Part shown: piece after piece, positions 1-7,290 of the stretch
Numbering within the stretch: position 1 is the first letter of the stretch
Layout: each line of letters begins with the position of its first letter
NCBI RefSeq assembly: GCF_902498185.1
Contig: NZ_CABVIX010000006.1
Location: 62,001-126,000 of the forward strand
DNA length: 64,000 nucleotides
Source of the DNA: Pseudomonas fluorescens
GTDB taxonomy: Bacteria > Pseudomonadota > Gammaproteobacteria > Pseudomonadales > Pseudomonadaceae
Reading direction: 5' to 3'
Translations under genes and position numbers: made by a program
Notes under the pieces: model-generated
Databases searched by the model: none
The model's input: only the letters and a program-made list of their open reading frames with translations
Told to the model about the DNA's origin: nothing

Positions 1-191
1 TAATAGGCCACGGCAAAGCACCAGACTTCCAGTGCGTGGGCCAGCAACGCGCCGATCACACCGATAACGATGCGGAATCGGCTCCAGACCTTCAGCCGTG
101 GCAGCCAGGCATTCAGACGCAGCAGGCATTCATAGTGAATGACCACTACCAGGACCACGACCAGGGCGTTGACCAGCGTGACGGTAAGCAT
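1..191 (-). CDS. N-terminal part of a predicted ion-channel-like membrane protein (partial)
   Basis: The gene reads out of the left edge of the window, so only about 63 N-terminal residues are visible, starting MLTVTLVNALVVVLVVV. They show one strongly hydrophobic helix (residues 2-18), a short polar stretch with HYE and WLPRLK, and the beginning of a second helix (IVIGVIGALLAHALEVW). From memory this resembles small Pseudomonas membrane proteins annotated as two-pore-domain potassium channel family, but the selectivity filter lies outside the window, so that name is inferred. I chose the ATG at 191 because GGAG stands 6 nt upstream. An in-frame ATG at 215 lacks a ribosome site. Confidence 0.55.
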   Translation of the reverse strand, partial: MLTVTLVNALVVVLVVVIHYECLLRLNAWLPRLKVWSRFRIVIGVIGALLAHALEVWCFAVAY

Positions 192-627
192 CCAAGGCTC
201 CGATGTGACCCTCATGGAGGGTTGGATGGTATCGCAGTCAGGTGGATGACCTTTCATGCAATCTGGAGAACATGTAGACCGATGAATGATCGCTATGAGT
301 CCAGGCCTGTGTGATAACTTCCGCTGCGATGTGGCCGGTCAAAAACAGTCCAAAACTCGCACGCGCCCTGGCCGGCCACAGCCCGCCGAGTGCGTGCGCC
401 TGTCCCAATGGGAAGCGGGCTTGCCCGCTATGAATTCAACTCGGTGTTGAATCAGTGCATCGCCTGCACCCGACTCAACGCCATTACCTGCCCGGCGGGT
501 TTGGGATGGAGCAGTCACGTCTGCTCGACAACAGCGAATTTCTCTGTGTACAGATGACACTCCGACGCCTTGGCGAAACGGGGCCTGGACCAGCCCCTCA
601 GCTCCAAGGCGCTCGCGCCGCACCCAG
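192..627. other. Intergenic stretch without a convincing gene
   Basis: About 435 bp between the channel-like gene and the small 59-residue gene. Open frames here lack ribosome sites and recognisable protein sequence. One frame on the minus strand runs through the REP-like hairpin, which argues against its being coding. Apart from that hairpin I see nothing functional beyond the presumed promoter of the channel gene. Confidence 0.5.
414..429. repeat. REP-like palindrome
   Basis: A perfect 7-bp inverted repeat, AGCGGGC and GCCCGCT, around a TT loop. It is embedded in sequence that resembles the common P. putida REP form (a GGGAGCGGGCTTGCCCGC-type core followed by GAATTC). It lies in non-coding DNA. 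Such elements are usually mobilised by RAYT transposases encoded elsewhere. Copy number cannot be judged from one window. Confidence 0.55.
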
Positions 628-807
628 CTAGCGGATACTCGACTCGCTGACCTCCCTGGGTTTACCGAGCACGTAGCACGGTTGCGACCCGCCGTTGGCA
701 CGGATCGTCGGGATGATCGCCAGCAGTTTCCAGCCTTCGGAGATCAGTTTCTCGGCCTCCTCAACGTTCTGCGCTTCTTTCAAGGTCTTGACCTGTTGCA
801 GTTCCAT
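628..807 (-). CDS. Small conserved-looking hypothetical protein (59 aa)
   Basis: A 59-codon ORF starting MELQQVKTLKEAQNVEEAE and ending ESSIR. The ATG is preceded by AGGGGAG with 5-nt spacing, an excellent ribosome site. The centre (KLISEGWKLLAIIP) resembles the pattern of short DUF1737-like proteins in which a helix is followed by EGW and a strand, but I cannot assign the family firmly. It has no signal peptide or membrane segment. It lies alone, downstream of the TonB receptor gene at 914 and on the same strand about 107 bp away, so it could be read from the same iron-responsive transcript or from its own promoter. Function unknown. Confidence 0.7.
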   Translation of the reverse strand: MELQQVKTLKEAQNVEEAEKLISEGWKLLAIIPTIRANGGSQPCYVLGKPREVSESSIR

Positions 808-913
808 AGGGCTCCCCTGATGGTGATTGATGCCTGTAGTGTAGAAAGCCTTGCCTGGAAATCGACCGGGGCAGACAAGTTGCTCCCTTGCGCGGTGTCC
901 CCAGCTCCCGGCC

Positions 914-3088
914 TTAGAAACTGTACTTCGCCGTCAGCATCAGGTTGCGCGGGGTTCCATAGCTGTCGCCGCCATAATCGGCGGTGGTGGCGATGGACGA
1001 GTAGTACTTGCGGTCAAAGATATTGTTGGCATTGAGCTGCAAGTCCAGATTCCGGTTGACCTGGTACCCGGCCATCAGATCCGTGACCGCATACGCACCT
1101 TGTTCCAGGCGATAGCTGCTGCCATCCGCCAGCTCGACATCGTTGTACAGGCGGCTCTGCCAGCTGACGTTGCCCCCGACGCGCAGATCTTTGAGCGCTC
1201 CCTGGAAGCGGTAGGTGCTGGACAGCTTGAACATGTGCTCCGGGATGTCCGTGTCGAAGCGCTGGTTCACGTTCTGGGGATTGGCGGCATCCTTGATGGT
1301 GTGGGTGCGGGCATAGGTGTAGCCGCCGCCGATCTGCCAGTTTTCGGTCAACGCGCCTTGCAGCTCGACGTCGATACCCTGGCTGCGGATCTCGCCGGAG
1401 GCTTCGTAGCAGCTTGCCTGCGGGCAGTCCGGCACAAAGATCTGCACCGCGCGGTTTTCCTGGTCGACGCGGAACACCGCCAGGCTGGCGTTCAGGGCCC
1501 CGTCGAAGTATTCGCCCTTGATGCCGATCTCGTAGTTCTTGCCCACGATTGGCTTGACCGGGGTAGCTGAGGTGTTTTTCTCGGATTGCGGAGTAAAGAT
1601 GTCGCTGTAGCTGACGTAGACCGAGTGATGATCGTCCAGATTGTAGATCAGGCCGGCGTAGCGGGTGACGTTGCGGGTGACCTTGTAGTCGCCGTCACCA
1701 TCGCGGTTGTCGTAGTCATACCAGTCCAGCCGCCCGCCGAGAATCAGCTTCAGCGGGTCTGCCAGGCTCAGGCGGGTGGTCATGTACACGCCGTCCTGGG
1801 TCGTGACTTCGCGGCTGTTGTCGGTATGCACGAAGTCTGGCTTGCCCGCGTTGAGCGGCCAGTTGGTGTTGTACGGGCTGTAGTTGTGGGTGGTCATGTC
1901 GTAGATGCGCTTGCTGGCGCCCACCACCAGTTCATGGGTCCGCCCGAACGCCTGGAAGGGGCCACTGGCAAAAGCATCAAGGCCGGCCTGGTTCTCGTCG
2001 TGGGCGGACTGGTAGACGGTCCGCGCCAGCGTGTTGTTGACCCAGCGCGACTGGTAGGAGCCAGAGAACAGCGCGTTCTGCTCGGCGTAGTTGGCATTGA
2101 TCTGCAGCTGCCAATCGTTGGCCAGGCGCTGACGGATCTCCGCGAATACCGTGTTGATTTCCTGGTCCTTGTTTTCCCAATCGGTGCCGGGATTGTACGA
2201 ACGCGGCAGGTCCAGGTGATGGCCGTCCTGCCCGATCATCGAGGATCCCCAGAAGTAGTTGGTCTTGTCCTTCTGATAAGAGAAGCCCAGGGTCAGGGTG
2301 GTGTCTTCGCTCAGGTCCGCTTCGGTGACGGCGTAGAACAGGCCGTGGTCTTCCTCGACGTCATCGATGAAGCTGTTGGCGTCCCGGTACGATGTCACCA
2401 CCCGGCCGCGCAGGGTGCCGCTGTCGTTCAGCGGGCTGGAGGCGTCGATCTCGCCGCGGTAGTCATCCCAGCTGCCCGCAGCGCCGGTCAGGGTGACCTT
2501 CTGTTCGGCCAGTGGCCGCTTGCGCACCAGGTTGATGGCGGCCGACGGATTGCCCGCGCCCGTGACCAGGCCGGTCGCACCGCGCACAACCTCGACCCGG
2601 TCGAACATCGCCAGGTTCGGCTGGGCACCGACTGTCACTCCGCTGTAGCCGCTGGGGATACCGTCGTACATCAGGTTGTCGATGTCGAAGCCGCGCGCCG
2701 TGTAGGACTGCCGGCCGGGGCCGTTGGAAAAGTTGAGGAACAGTCCCGGCGTGGCCCGCACCACATCGTTGATGCTTGTCATGTTCTGGTCGTCCATGCG
2801 CTGGCGGGTAATCACAGTGACCGCCTGGGGTGTTTCGCGCATGGTCAGCGGCAGCTTGGTCGCGGTAGACATCGCGCCGGTGGTGTAGGAGTTGGAACCT
2901 TCGGTGGTGCTGCCCAGTTGGGTGTTGGTAATCGCGGTCGCGCCCAGTTCTATGGTGGTGGCCCCGGGTGTCTCCTGCGTCTCGCCGCTGTCATCGGCAA
3001 GGGCCGGGGTCAGGGTGGCCATGCAGACGGCCATGGCCAGGATATTGCGGGACGGACTGAAACAGCGCTGCGAAGTGATGCGCGACAT
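914..3088 (-). CDS. TonB-dependent siderophore receptor
   Basis: An outer-membrane ferric-siderophore gate of 724 residues. The signal peptide is residues 1-31 (MSRITSQ to TPALA). A plug domain follows, with the characteristic RETPQAVTVITRQRM start and a VRATPGLF motif, then a 22-strand barrel ending in the expected aromatic residue (KYSF). There is no STN signalling domain before the plug, so it is probably a simple transporter controlled by Fur and not a transducer to an ECF sigma factor. The plug and barrel style resembles FpvA/FhuE/FoxA-type receptors; the substrate cannot be read. I rejected the longer ATG at 3145: its extra 19 codons run into the Fur box, while the ATG at 3088 has AGGAA about 6 nt upstream. 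Confidence 0.9.
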   Translation of the reverse strand: MSRITSQRCFSPSRNILAMAVCMATLTPALADDSGETQETPGATTIELGATAITNTQLGSTTEGSNSYTTGAMSTATKLPLTMRETPQAVTVITRQRMDDQNMTSINDVVRATPGLFLNFSNGPGRQSYTARGFDIDNLMYDGIPSGYSGVTVGAQPNLAMFDRVEVVRGATGLVTGAGNPSAAINLVRKRPLAEQKVTLTGAAGSWDDYRGEIDASSPLNDSGTLRGRVVTSYRDANSFIDDVEEDHGLFYAVTEADLSEDTTLTLGFSYQKDKTNYFWGSSMIGQDGHHLDLPRSYNPGTDWENKDQEINTVFAEIRQRLANDWQLQINANYAEQNALFSGSYQSRWVNNTLARTVYQSAHDENQAGLDAFASGPFQAFGRTHELVVGASKRIYDMTTHNYSPYNTNWPLNAGKPDFVHTDNSREVTTQDGVYMTTRLSLADPLKLILGGRLDWYDYDNRDGDGDYKVTRNVTRYAGLIYNLDDHHSVYVSYSDIFTPQSEKNTSATPVKPIVGKNYEIGIKGEYFDGALNASLAVFRVDQENRAVQIFVPDCPQASCYEASGEIRSQGIDVELQGALTENWQIGGGYTYARTHTIKDAANPQNVNQRFDTDIPEHMFKLSSTYRFQGALKDLRVGGNVSWQSRLYNDVELADGSSYRLEQGAYAVTDLMAGYQVNRNLDLQLNANNIFDRKYYSSIATTADYGGDSYGTPRNLMLTAKYSF

Positions 3089-3121
3089 GAAGGTTTCCTG
3101 ACTTATTGATGAATAAAAAAC

Positions 3122-3146
3122 AATGCGTATGAGAATTGTTAGCATT
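3122..3146 (-). promoter_or_regulatory. Fur box upstream of the TonB receptor
   Basis: The sequence is symmetrical at its ends (AATGC and GCATT) and carries GAGAAT/ATTCTC-type half-sites, as in the Pseudomonas Fur consensus built on GATAATGATAATCATTATC. It ends 34 bp upstream of the chosen receptor start, the right place to cover the promoter. It predicts repression when iron is sufficient. Confidence 0.75.
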
Positions 3147-3230
3147 CATTGTGTCAGGATTTTGCGGCTCGACAAAGTGCCTCAGAAGCAAAGGTCAGTA
3201 GGGAATGCGGCGGGGCAGCGAGCTGCTTAA

Positions 3231-3257
3231 CCGATCGCGGGACTTCCCCGCGATCGG
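3231..3257. terminator. Strong stem-loop downstream of the DUF2388 gene
   Basis: An 11-bp perfect inverted repeat, CCGATCGCGGG and CCCGCGATCGG, around ACTTC, with further CTGCT/AGCAG pairing outside. It follows the stop of the minus-strand DUF2388 gene by about 10 bp and separates it from the receptor promoter. There is no T-tract, so it may be a factor-assisted terminator, an mRNA-stabilising hairpin or a REP relative. Confidence 0.5.
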
Positions 3258-3267
3258 CAGCAGAGGA

Positions 3268-3585
3268 TCAGTGGTGAGCAGACTCTTCATCCTGGGCCAG
3301 AATCGCCTTGGCCAGCTCTTCATCGTTCGCCTGCAGCCCAGGATTGGCATGCCGCACCTGTTGCAGAACGGATTCCACGTATGCCCCGCGGATCGCGCCA
3401 CCACTGGCTACGAAACTTGAAAGGTCATCGTGTGCGGGCATCACCATCTTGTCGTCTTTGAAGGTCGAATACAGCGACGCCGACACCCCGGCCGAGGTGG
3501 CGACATCCTTGGCGCGGACATCGGCAAGTGCCGAGCCCACGGGCACACAGAGCAGCAGGGCGGAAACAAGCAGTTTATGGCGCAT
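3268..3585 (-). CDS. DUF2388 domain-containing secreted protein
   Basis: 105 residues with a cleavable signal peptide (MRHKLLVSALLLCVPVGSALA). The DUF2388 body contains ASLYSTFKDDK and DDLSSFVASGGAIRGAYVE, followed by an acidic C-terminus (DEELAKAILAQDEES). The family is largely restricted to Pseudomonas and is of unknown function; the protein is predicted to be periplasmic. I preferred the ATG at 3585 over one at 3615 because GGAGG lies 8 nt upstream and the signal peptide then begins at residue 1. It stands alone between the UvrA2 gene and the iron receptor, both on the same strand. Confidence 0.85.
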   Translation of the reverse strand: MRHKLLVSALLLCVPVGSALADVRAKDVATSAGVSASLYSTFKDDKMVMPAHDDLSSFVASGGAIRGAYVESVLQQVRHANPGLQANDEELAKAILAQDEESAHH

Positions 3586-3708
3586 CGAGGCGTCCTCCAA
3601 AAGCGTGAAGCCCAAAAGGATTTACTACACACACTTTTATGATTCGCCTCGGGCTGGAGGAGTTCATTCAGCGTGGCCGGGCGGTCAAGTCCCTCTCCGG
3701 GAGGAGGC

Positions 3709-6354
3709 TCATAACGCCCGCGCCAGAAACGCGGCCGTGCGACTGCCCTCGCACGCCGCCACCTCGGCCGGTACCCCGCTGGCCACCACCGTCCCTCCCG
3801 CAGCGCCAGCCCCAGGGCCGATATCCATCACCCAGTCACTCTGCGCCACCACGCGCATGTCATGCTCGACCACCACCACCGTATGCCCGCTGTCCACCAG
3901 CCGATTCAACTGCACCAGCAGGCGGTCCACATCCTGCGGGTGCAGGCCGTTGGTGGGCTCGTCGAGGACGTACAGGGTCGAGCCACGGGCCATGCGCTGC
4001 AGTTCGGTGGCCAGCTTGATGCGCTGTGCCTCACCGCCCGACAGTTCGGTGGCCGGTTGCCCAAGGCGCAGGTAGCCCAACCCGATATCCACCAGGACCT
4101 GCAGCGCGCGGCGCACCGGAGGCTGCTCGGCGAACACTTCGAGCGCCTGGTCCACGGTCAGTTGCAGAATGTCCGCGATGCTTCGGCCCTCCCAAGTCAC
4201 CGCCAGCGTCTGCGGGTTGTAGCGCGCGCCATGGCAGGTGGGGCAGGGGGCGTACACGCTGGGCATGAACAGCAGCTCGACACTGACGAAGCCTTCGCCC
4301 TCGCAGGTTTCGCAGCGGCCCTTGGCGACATTGAAGGAGAACCGCCCAGCGTCGAAGCCCTCGGCCTTGGCCTGCGCGGTGGCGGCGAACAGTTTGCGCA
4401 CATGGTCGAACAACCCTGTGTACGTTGCAAGGTTCGAGCGCGGCGTGCGGCCGATCGGTTTCTGGTCGACCTGCACCAGGCGCTGGATGGCTTCCATACC
4501 GGCCGTGATGCGCCCGCCGCTGGCCTGCACCGGCTCGTCTTCAAGGCTTTGTTCTTCGGTCTCGGCCGCAGGGCCAGGTTGGCCCAGGTGCGTGCCGACC
4601 AAGTCCAGCAGGGCCTGGCTGACCAGGCTCGACTTGCCCGACCCGGAGATGCCCGTCACGGCGGTGAAGCAGCCCAGCGGGAATGCGGCGCTCAGATCGT
4701 CGAGGTTATTGCGGGTGATACCCTCCAGGCGCAGCCAGCCGCGTGGCGCCCTGGGGTCGTGAGGGGCAGGGGCCTGCTCGGCGAAGAGGTAGGCGCGGGT
4801 GCGCGATTGCGGCACGTGTTCAAGCCCTTCGGGCGGACCGCTGTACAACACTTGCCCGCCATGCTCGCCCGCAGCCGGGCCGACATCGATCAGCCAATCG
4901 GCGCGGCGCATGGTGTCCAGGTCGTGCTCGACCACGTATACCGAATTGCCCGACGCCTTGAGCGTCTGCAGCGCTTCGAACAAGGCCTCGCTGTCAGCCG
5001 GATGCAGGCCCGCCGAAGGTTCATCGAGCACATAGATCACCCCGTACAGCTGCGAGTTGAGCTGGGTCGCCAGGCGCAGGCGCTGCAGCTCGCCGGAGGA
5101 GAGGGTCGGCGTGCTGCGTTCCAGCGCCAGGTAACCCAGCCCGAGGTCGATCAGCGGCGCGATGCGCACCAGCAGCTCATTGGCGATGCGTTGCGCGGCC
5201 AGGCGCTTTTCCAGCGAAAGATTATGCGTGTGGCGTACATCCGGACCGCCAGCGTGGGCATTGTCACCCTTGGCCGCGCGTTGCTGGCGCGCAGCCCTGG
5301 TCTGCTCGTGGGTAAGCACCTCACCAGGCTCTTCAGCCTGTTCCAGATAACCCGGCGCAGCTACGGCCTTGAGCACTTCGGCCAGCTCCAGCAGGCTCAT
5401 CTGCGAGAGTTCGGCGATGTCCAGGCCAGCGAAGGTCACGCTCAAGGCTTCGCGCTTGAGGCGTTTGCCCTCGCACAGCGGGCAGGAGCTGGGACGCATG
5501 TAGCGCGCGACGCGCTTGCGCATCTGCGCGCTCTGCGAGTTCATGAAGGTGTGCAGCAGGTAGCGCTTGGCGCCGCTGAAGGTGCCCTGGTAACTGGGCT
5601 CGAGCTTGCGCTTGAGCGCGCTGCGGGTCTGCGCTGGCGTGAGGCCAGCGTAGACTGGCACGGTCGGCGTCTCGTCGGTGAACAGGATCCAGTCGCGCTC
5701 GGCCTGTGGCAGGTCGCGCCAGGGCACGTCGACGTCATAGCCCAGGGTCACCAGGATGTCACGCAGGTTCTGGCCGCCCCAGGCCATCGGCCAGGCGGCC
5801 ACGGCACGCTCGCGGATGGTCAGCGAAGGGTCGGGCACCATGGTCGCTTCGGTGATCTCGTACACCCGCCCCAACCCATGGCATTCAGGGCACGCGCCCT
5901 GGGGGGTGTTGGGCGAGAAATCCTCGGCGTAGAGCATCGGCTGTTCGGCCGGATAGCTGCCGGCGCGGGAGTAGAGCATGCGGATCGAGCTCGACAGGGT
6001 GGTGACGCTGCCCACCGAAGATCGCGCACTCGGGCTGCCGCGCTGTTGCTGCAAGGCCACTGCCGGCGGCAGGCCCTCGATGGCGTCCACATCCGGCACC
6101 CCCACCTGGTCGATCAGCCGCCGCGCGTAGGGCGCGACCGATTCGAAATAGCGCCGCTGGGCCTCTGCGTAAACCGTGGAAAACGCCAGCGACGACTTGC
6201 CAGAACCCGATACGCCGGTGAACACCACCAGCGCATCGCGCGGGATATCCACATCGACATTGCGCAGGTTGTGCTCGCGGGCCCCCCGCACCTGGACGAA
6301 GCCGGTGCCTTCGGGCAATGCAGGGGGGCGAACGGGTGCGGGGCGTGGAGGCAT
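3709..6354 (-). CDS. UvrA2-type (class II) excinuclease ABC ATPase
   Basis: 881 residues with two ABC ATPase modules. The first Walker A is GVSGSGKSS at residues 47-55 and the second is GISGSGKSS near the middle. The signatures are LSSGE followed by YVLDEPSAGLHP, and LSGGEAQR followed by YVLDEPTNGLHP. Zinc-binding CPEC, CPLC, CETC and CPTC pairs are all present. Between the first Walker A and the first CPEC motif the chain is much shorter than in UvrA: the UvrB-interaction insert appears to be missing, which is the hallmark of UvrA2/DrrC-like proteins. These bind DNA and are linked to damage or drug tolerance, but probably do not load UvrB. AAGGA lies 8 nt before the ATG. It is monocistronic. 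Confidence 0.88.
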   Translation of the reverse strand: MPPRPAPVRPPALPEGTGFVQVRGAREHNLRNVDVDIPRDALVVFTGVSGSGKSSLAFSTVYAEAQRRYFESVAPYARRLIDQVGVPDVDAIEGLPPAVALQQQRGSPSARSSVGSVTTLSSSIRMLYSRAGSYPAEQPMLYAEDFSPNTPQGACPECHGLGRVYEITEATMVPDPSLTIRERAVAAWPMAWGGQNLRDILVTLGYDVDVPWRDLPQAERDWILFTDETPTVPVYAGLTPAQTRSALKRKLEPSYQGTFSGAKRYLLHTFMNSQSAQMRKRVARYMRPSSCPLCEGKRLKREALSVTFAGLDIAELSQMSLLELAEVLKAVAAPGYLEQAEEPGEVLTHEQTRAARQQRAAKGDNAHAGGPDVRHTHNLSLEKRLAAQRIANELLVRIAPLIDLGLGYLALERSTPTLSSGELQRLRLATQLNSQLYGVIYVLDEPSAGLHPADSEALFEALQTLKASGNSVYVVEHDLDTMRRADWLIDVGPAAGEHGGQVLYSGPPEGLEHVPQSRTRAYLFAEQAPAPHDPRAPRGWLRLEGITRNNLDDLSAAFPLGCFTAVTGISGSGKSSLVSQALLDLVGTHLGQPGPAAETEEQSLEDEPVQASGGRITAGMEAIQRLVQVDQKPIGRTPRSNLATYTGLFDHVRKLFAATAQAKAEGFDAGRFSFNVAKGRCETCEGEGFVSVELLFMPSVYAPCPTCHGARYNPQTLAVTWEGRSIADILQLTVDQALEVFAEQPPVRRALQVLVDIGLGYLRLGQPATELSGGEAQRIKLATELQRMARGSTLYVLDEPTNGLHPQDVDRLLVQLNRLVDSGHTVVVVEHDMRVVAQSDWVMDIGPGAGAAGGTVVASGVPAEVAACEGSRTAAFLARAL

Positions 6355-6439
6355 GGGGCGTTCCTTGTCTGCGTGTAGTCCTACCCTAACGCGTCAAGGT
6401 ACCGAAGCGAAACCTCCAGCCTGCCCCATCGACCAGTGC

Positions 6440-7279
6440 TCAGTAACGCCGCGTACTGATCAACTCGTCCAGCACCCGCGTGGGTACGCGAAACGGCACC
6501 GACATGTGGTCTTCGCCCGGCTCGACCTGGAAGTCGCTGCGCAGCCCGTACTGCGACAACGCCTGCAGGCGCAGTTGCAAGGCGCGGGCGTCCTGGATTT
6601 CCTGGACCATGTCGCGCTCGCCCATCAACAGCGTGAGGCTGCTATGGGTCAGGTCTGCCTGGCCCGCATGTGCGCGCTGGGTGAACGCACGCTCGGGCTC
6701 GAGCAGGTAGCGGTCGCGCCACCAGAGGCTCGGGCTTACTGCCACGACATGCTGGAACAGCGCTGGACGGGTAAACAGCGCGTAGACCCCGAACATGCCG
6801 CCGAAGGAATGCCCCACCAGGCTGCGTTGGTCCTGATCGACCTTGAAACGCTCGGCCACCTTGGGCATCAGGGTTTTCTCGATGAAGTCCAGGAACAGGT
6901 CCTGCCCACCCTGGGGCGGGTCGTTTCGCTCCTTGGGCACCGGCGGCGACAGGTCGAAGGCGCGGCGCACGAAATCCAGCGGGGTGTCGCTGGGGTACCC
7001 GATGGCCACGAGGATCGAGCCCCGCAACCGGTCTTGCGCCCGCTTCGCGGCATGAAAGGCCGGGAAGTAGGCGTTGCCGTCCAACAGGTAGATCACGGGA
7101 TACCCGCCGGTGTAGGGCACATCCCCCTCGGGCAGGCTGATCATGATGCGGTAATCGCGCCCTTCGGCGCTTTTGAGCATCCACTGCTCGGTACCGTCCA
7201 GCGTCACGGGATCGGCGTGGGCGACCGAGAGGGCAACGAGCAACAGGGCGGCGAATGCCATGAACAGGTTGCGGATCAT
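6440..7279 (-). CDS. Periplasmic alpha/beta-hydrolase, probable siderophore esterase (IroE/Fes-like)
   Basis: 279 residues with signal peptide MIRNLFMAFAALLLVALSVAHA, then an esterase (PF00756-type) fold. The nucleophile elbow GHSFGG places the catalytic serine at residue 158, VIYLLDGNAYF supplies the oxyanion strand, and a C-terminal GEDH carries the likely histidine. Genes of this family beside siderophore receptors hydrolyse the ester or amide backbone of imported or periplasmic ferric siderophores. It follows the TonB receptor gene with its stop only about 12 bp before this ATG, so it is the last gene of the fecI-fecR-receptor operon. An overlapping GTG at 7294 is possible, but GAGG sits 9 nt before the ATG at 7279. 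Substrate unproven. Confidence 0.78.
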   Translation of the reverse strand: MIRNLFMAFAALLLVALSVAHADPVTLDGTEQWMLKSAEGRDYRIMISLPEGDVPYTGGYPVIYLLDGNAYFPAFHAAKRAQDRLRGSILVAIGYPSDTPLDFVRRAFDLSPPVPKERNDPPQGGQDLFLDFIEKTLMPKVAERFKVDQDQRSLVGHSFGGMFGVYALFTRPALFQHVVAVSPSLWWRDRYLLEPERAFTQRAHAGQADLTHSSLTLLMGERDMVQEIQDARALQLRLQALSQYGLRSDFQVEPGEDHMSVPFRVPTRVLDELISTRRY

Positions 7280-7290
7280 CGTCTGCGTCC

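Noticed and set aside
339..701. 120-codon minus-strand frame in the gap after the channel-like gene
   Set aside because: Part of it is read from the REP-like hairpin and part overlaps the 59-residue gene in another frame. There is no ribosome site.
1586..3109. Long plus-strand open frame of about 507 codons opposite the TonB receptor gene
   Set aside because: It is the antisense shadow of a GC-rich gene with strong codon bias. It has low-complexity Val/Ala/Gly content and no ribosome site, whereas the minus strand encodes a clear receptor.
3089..3145. Longer N-terminus for the first TonB receptor
   Set aside because: The extra codons lie within the Fur box and put a non-signal sequence ahead of a good signal peptide.
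3862..6378. 838-codon plus-strand frame opposite the UvrA2 gene
   Set aside because: Rich in His, Gln, Arg and Ala with no domain. The minus strand has all ABC ATPase motifs.
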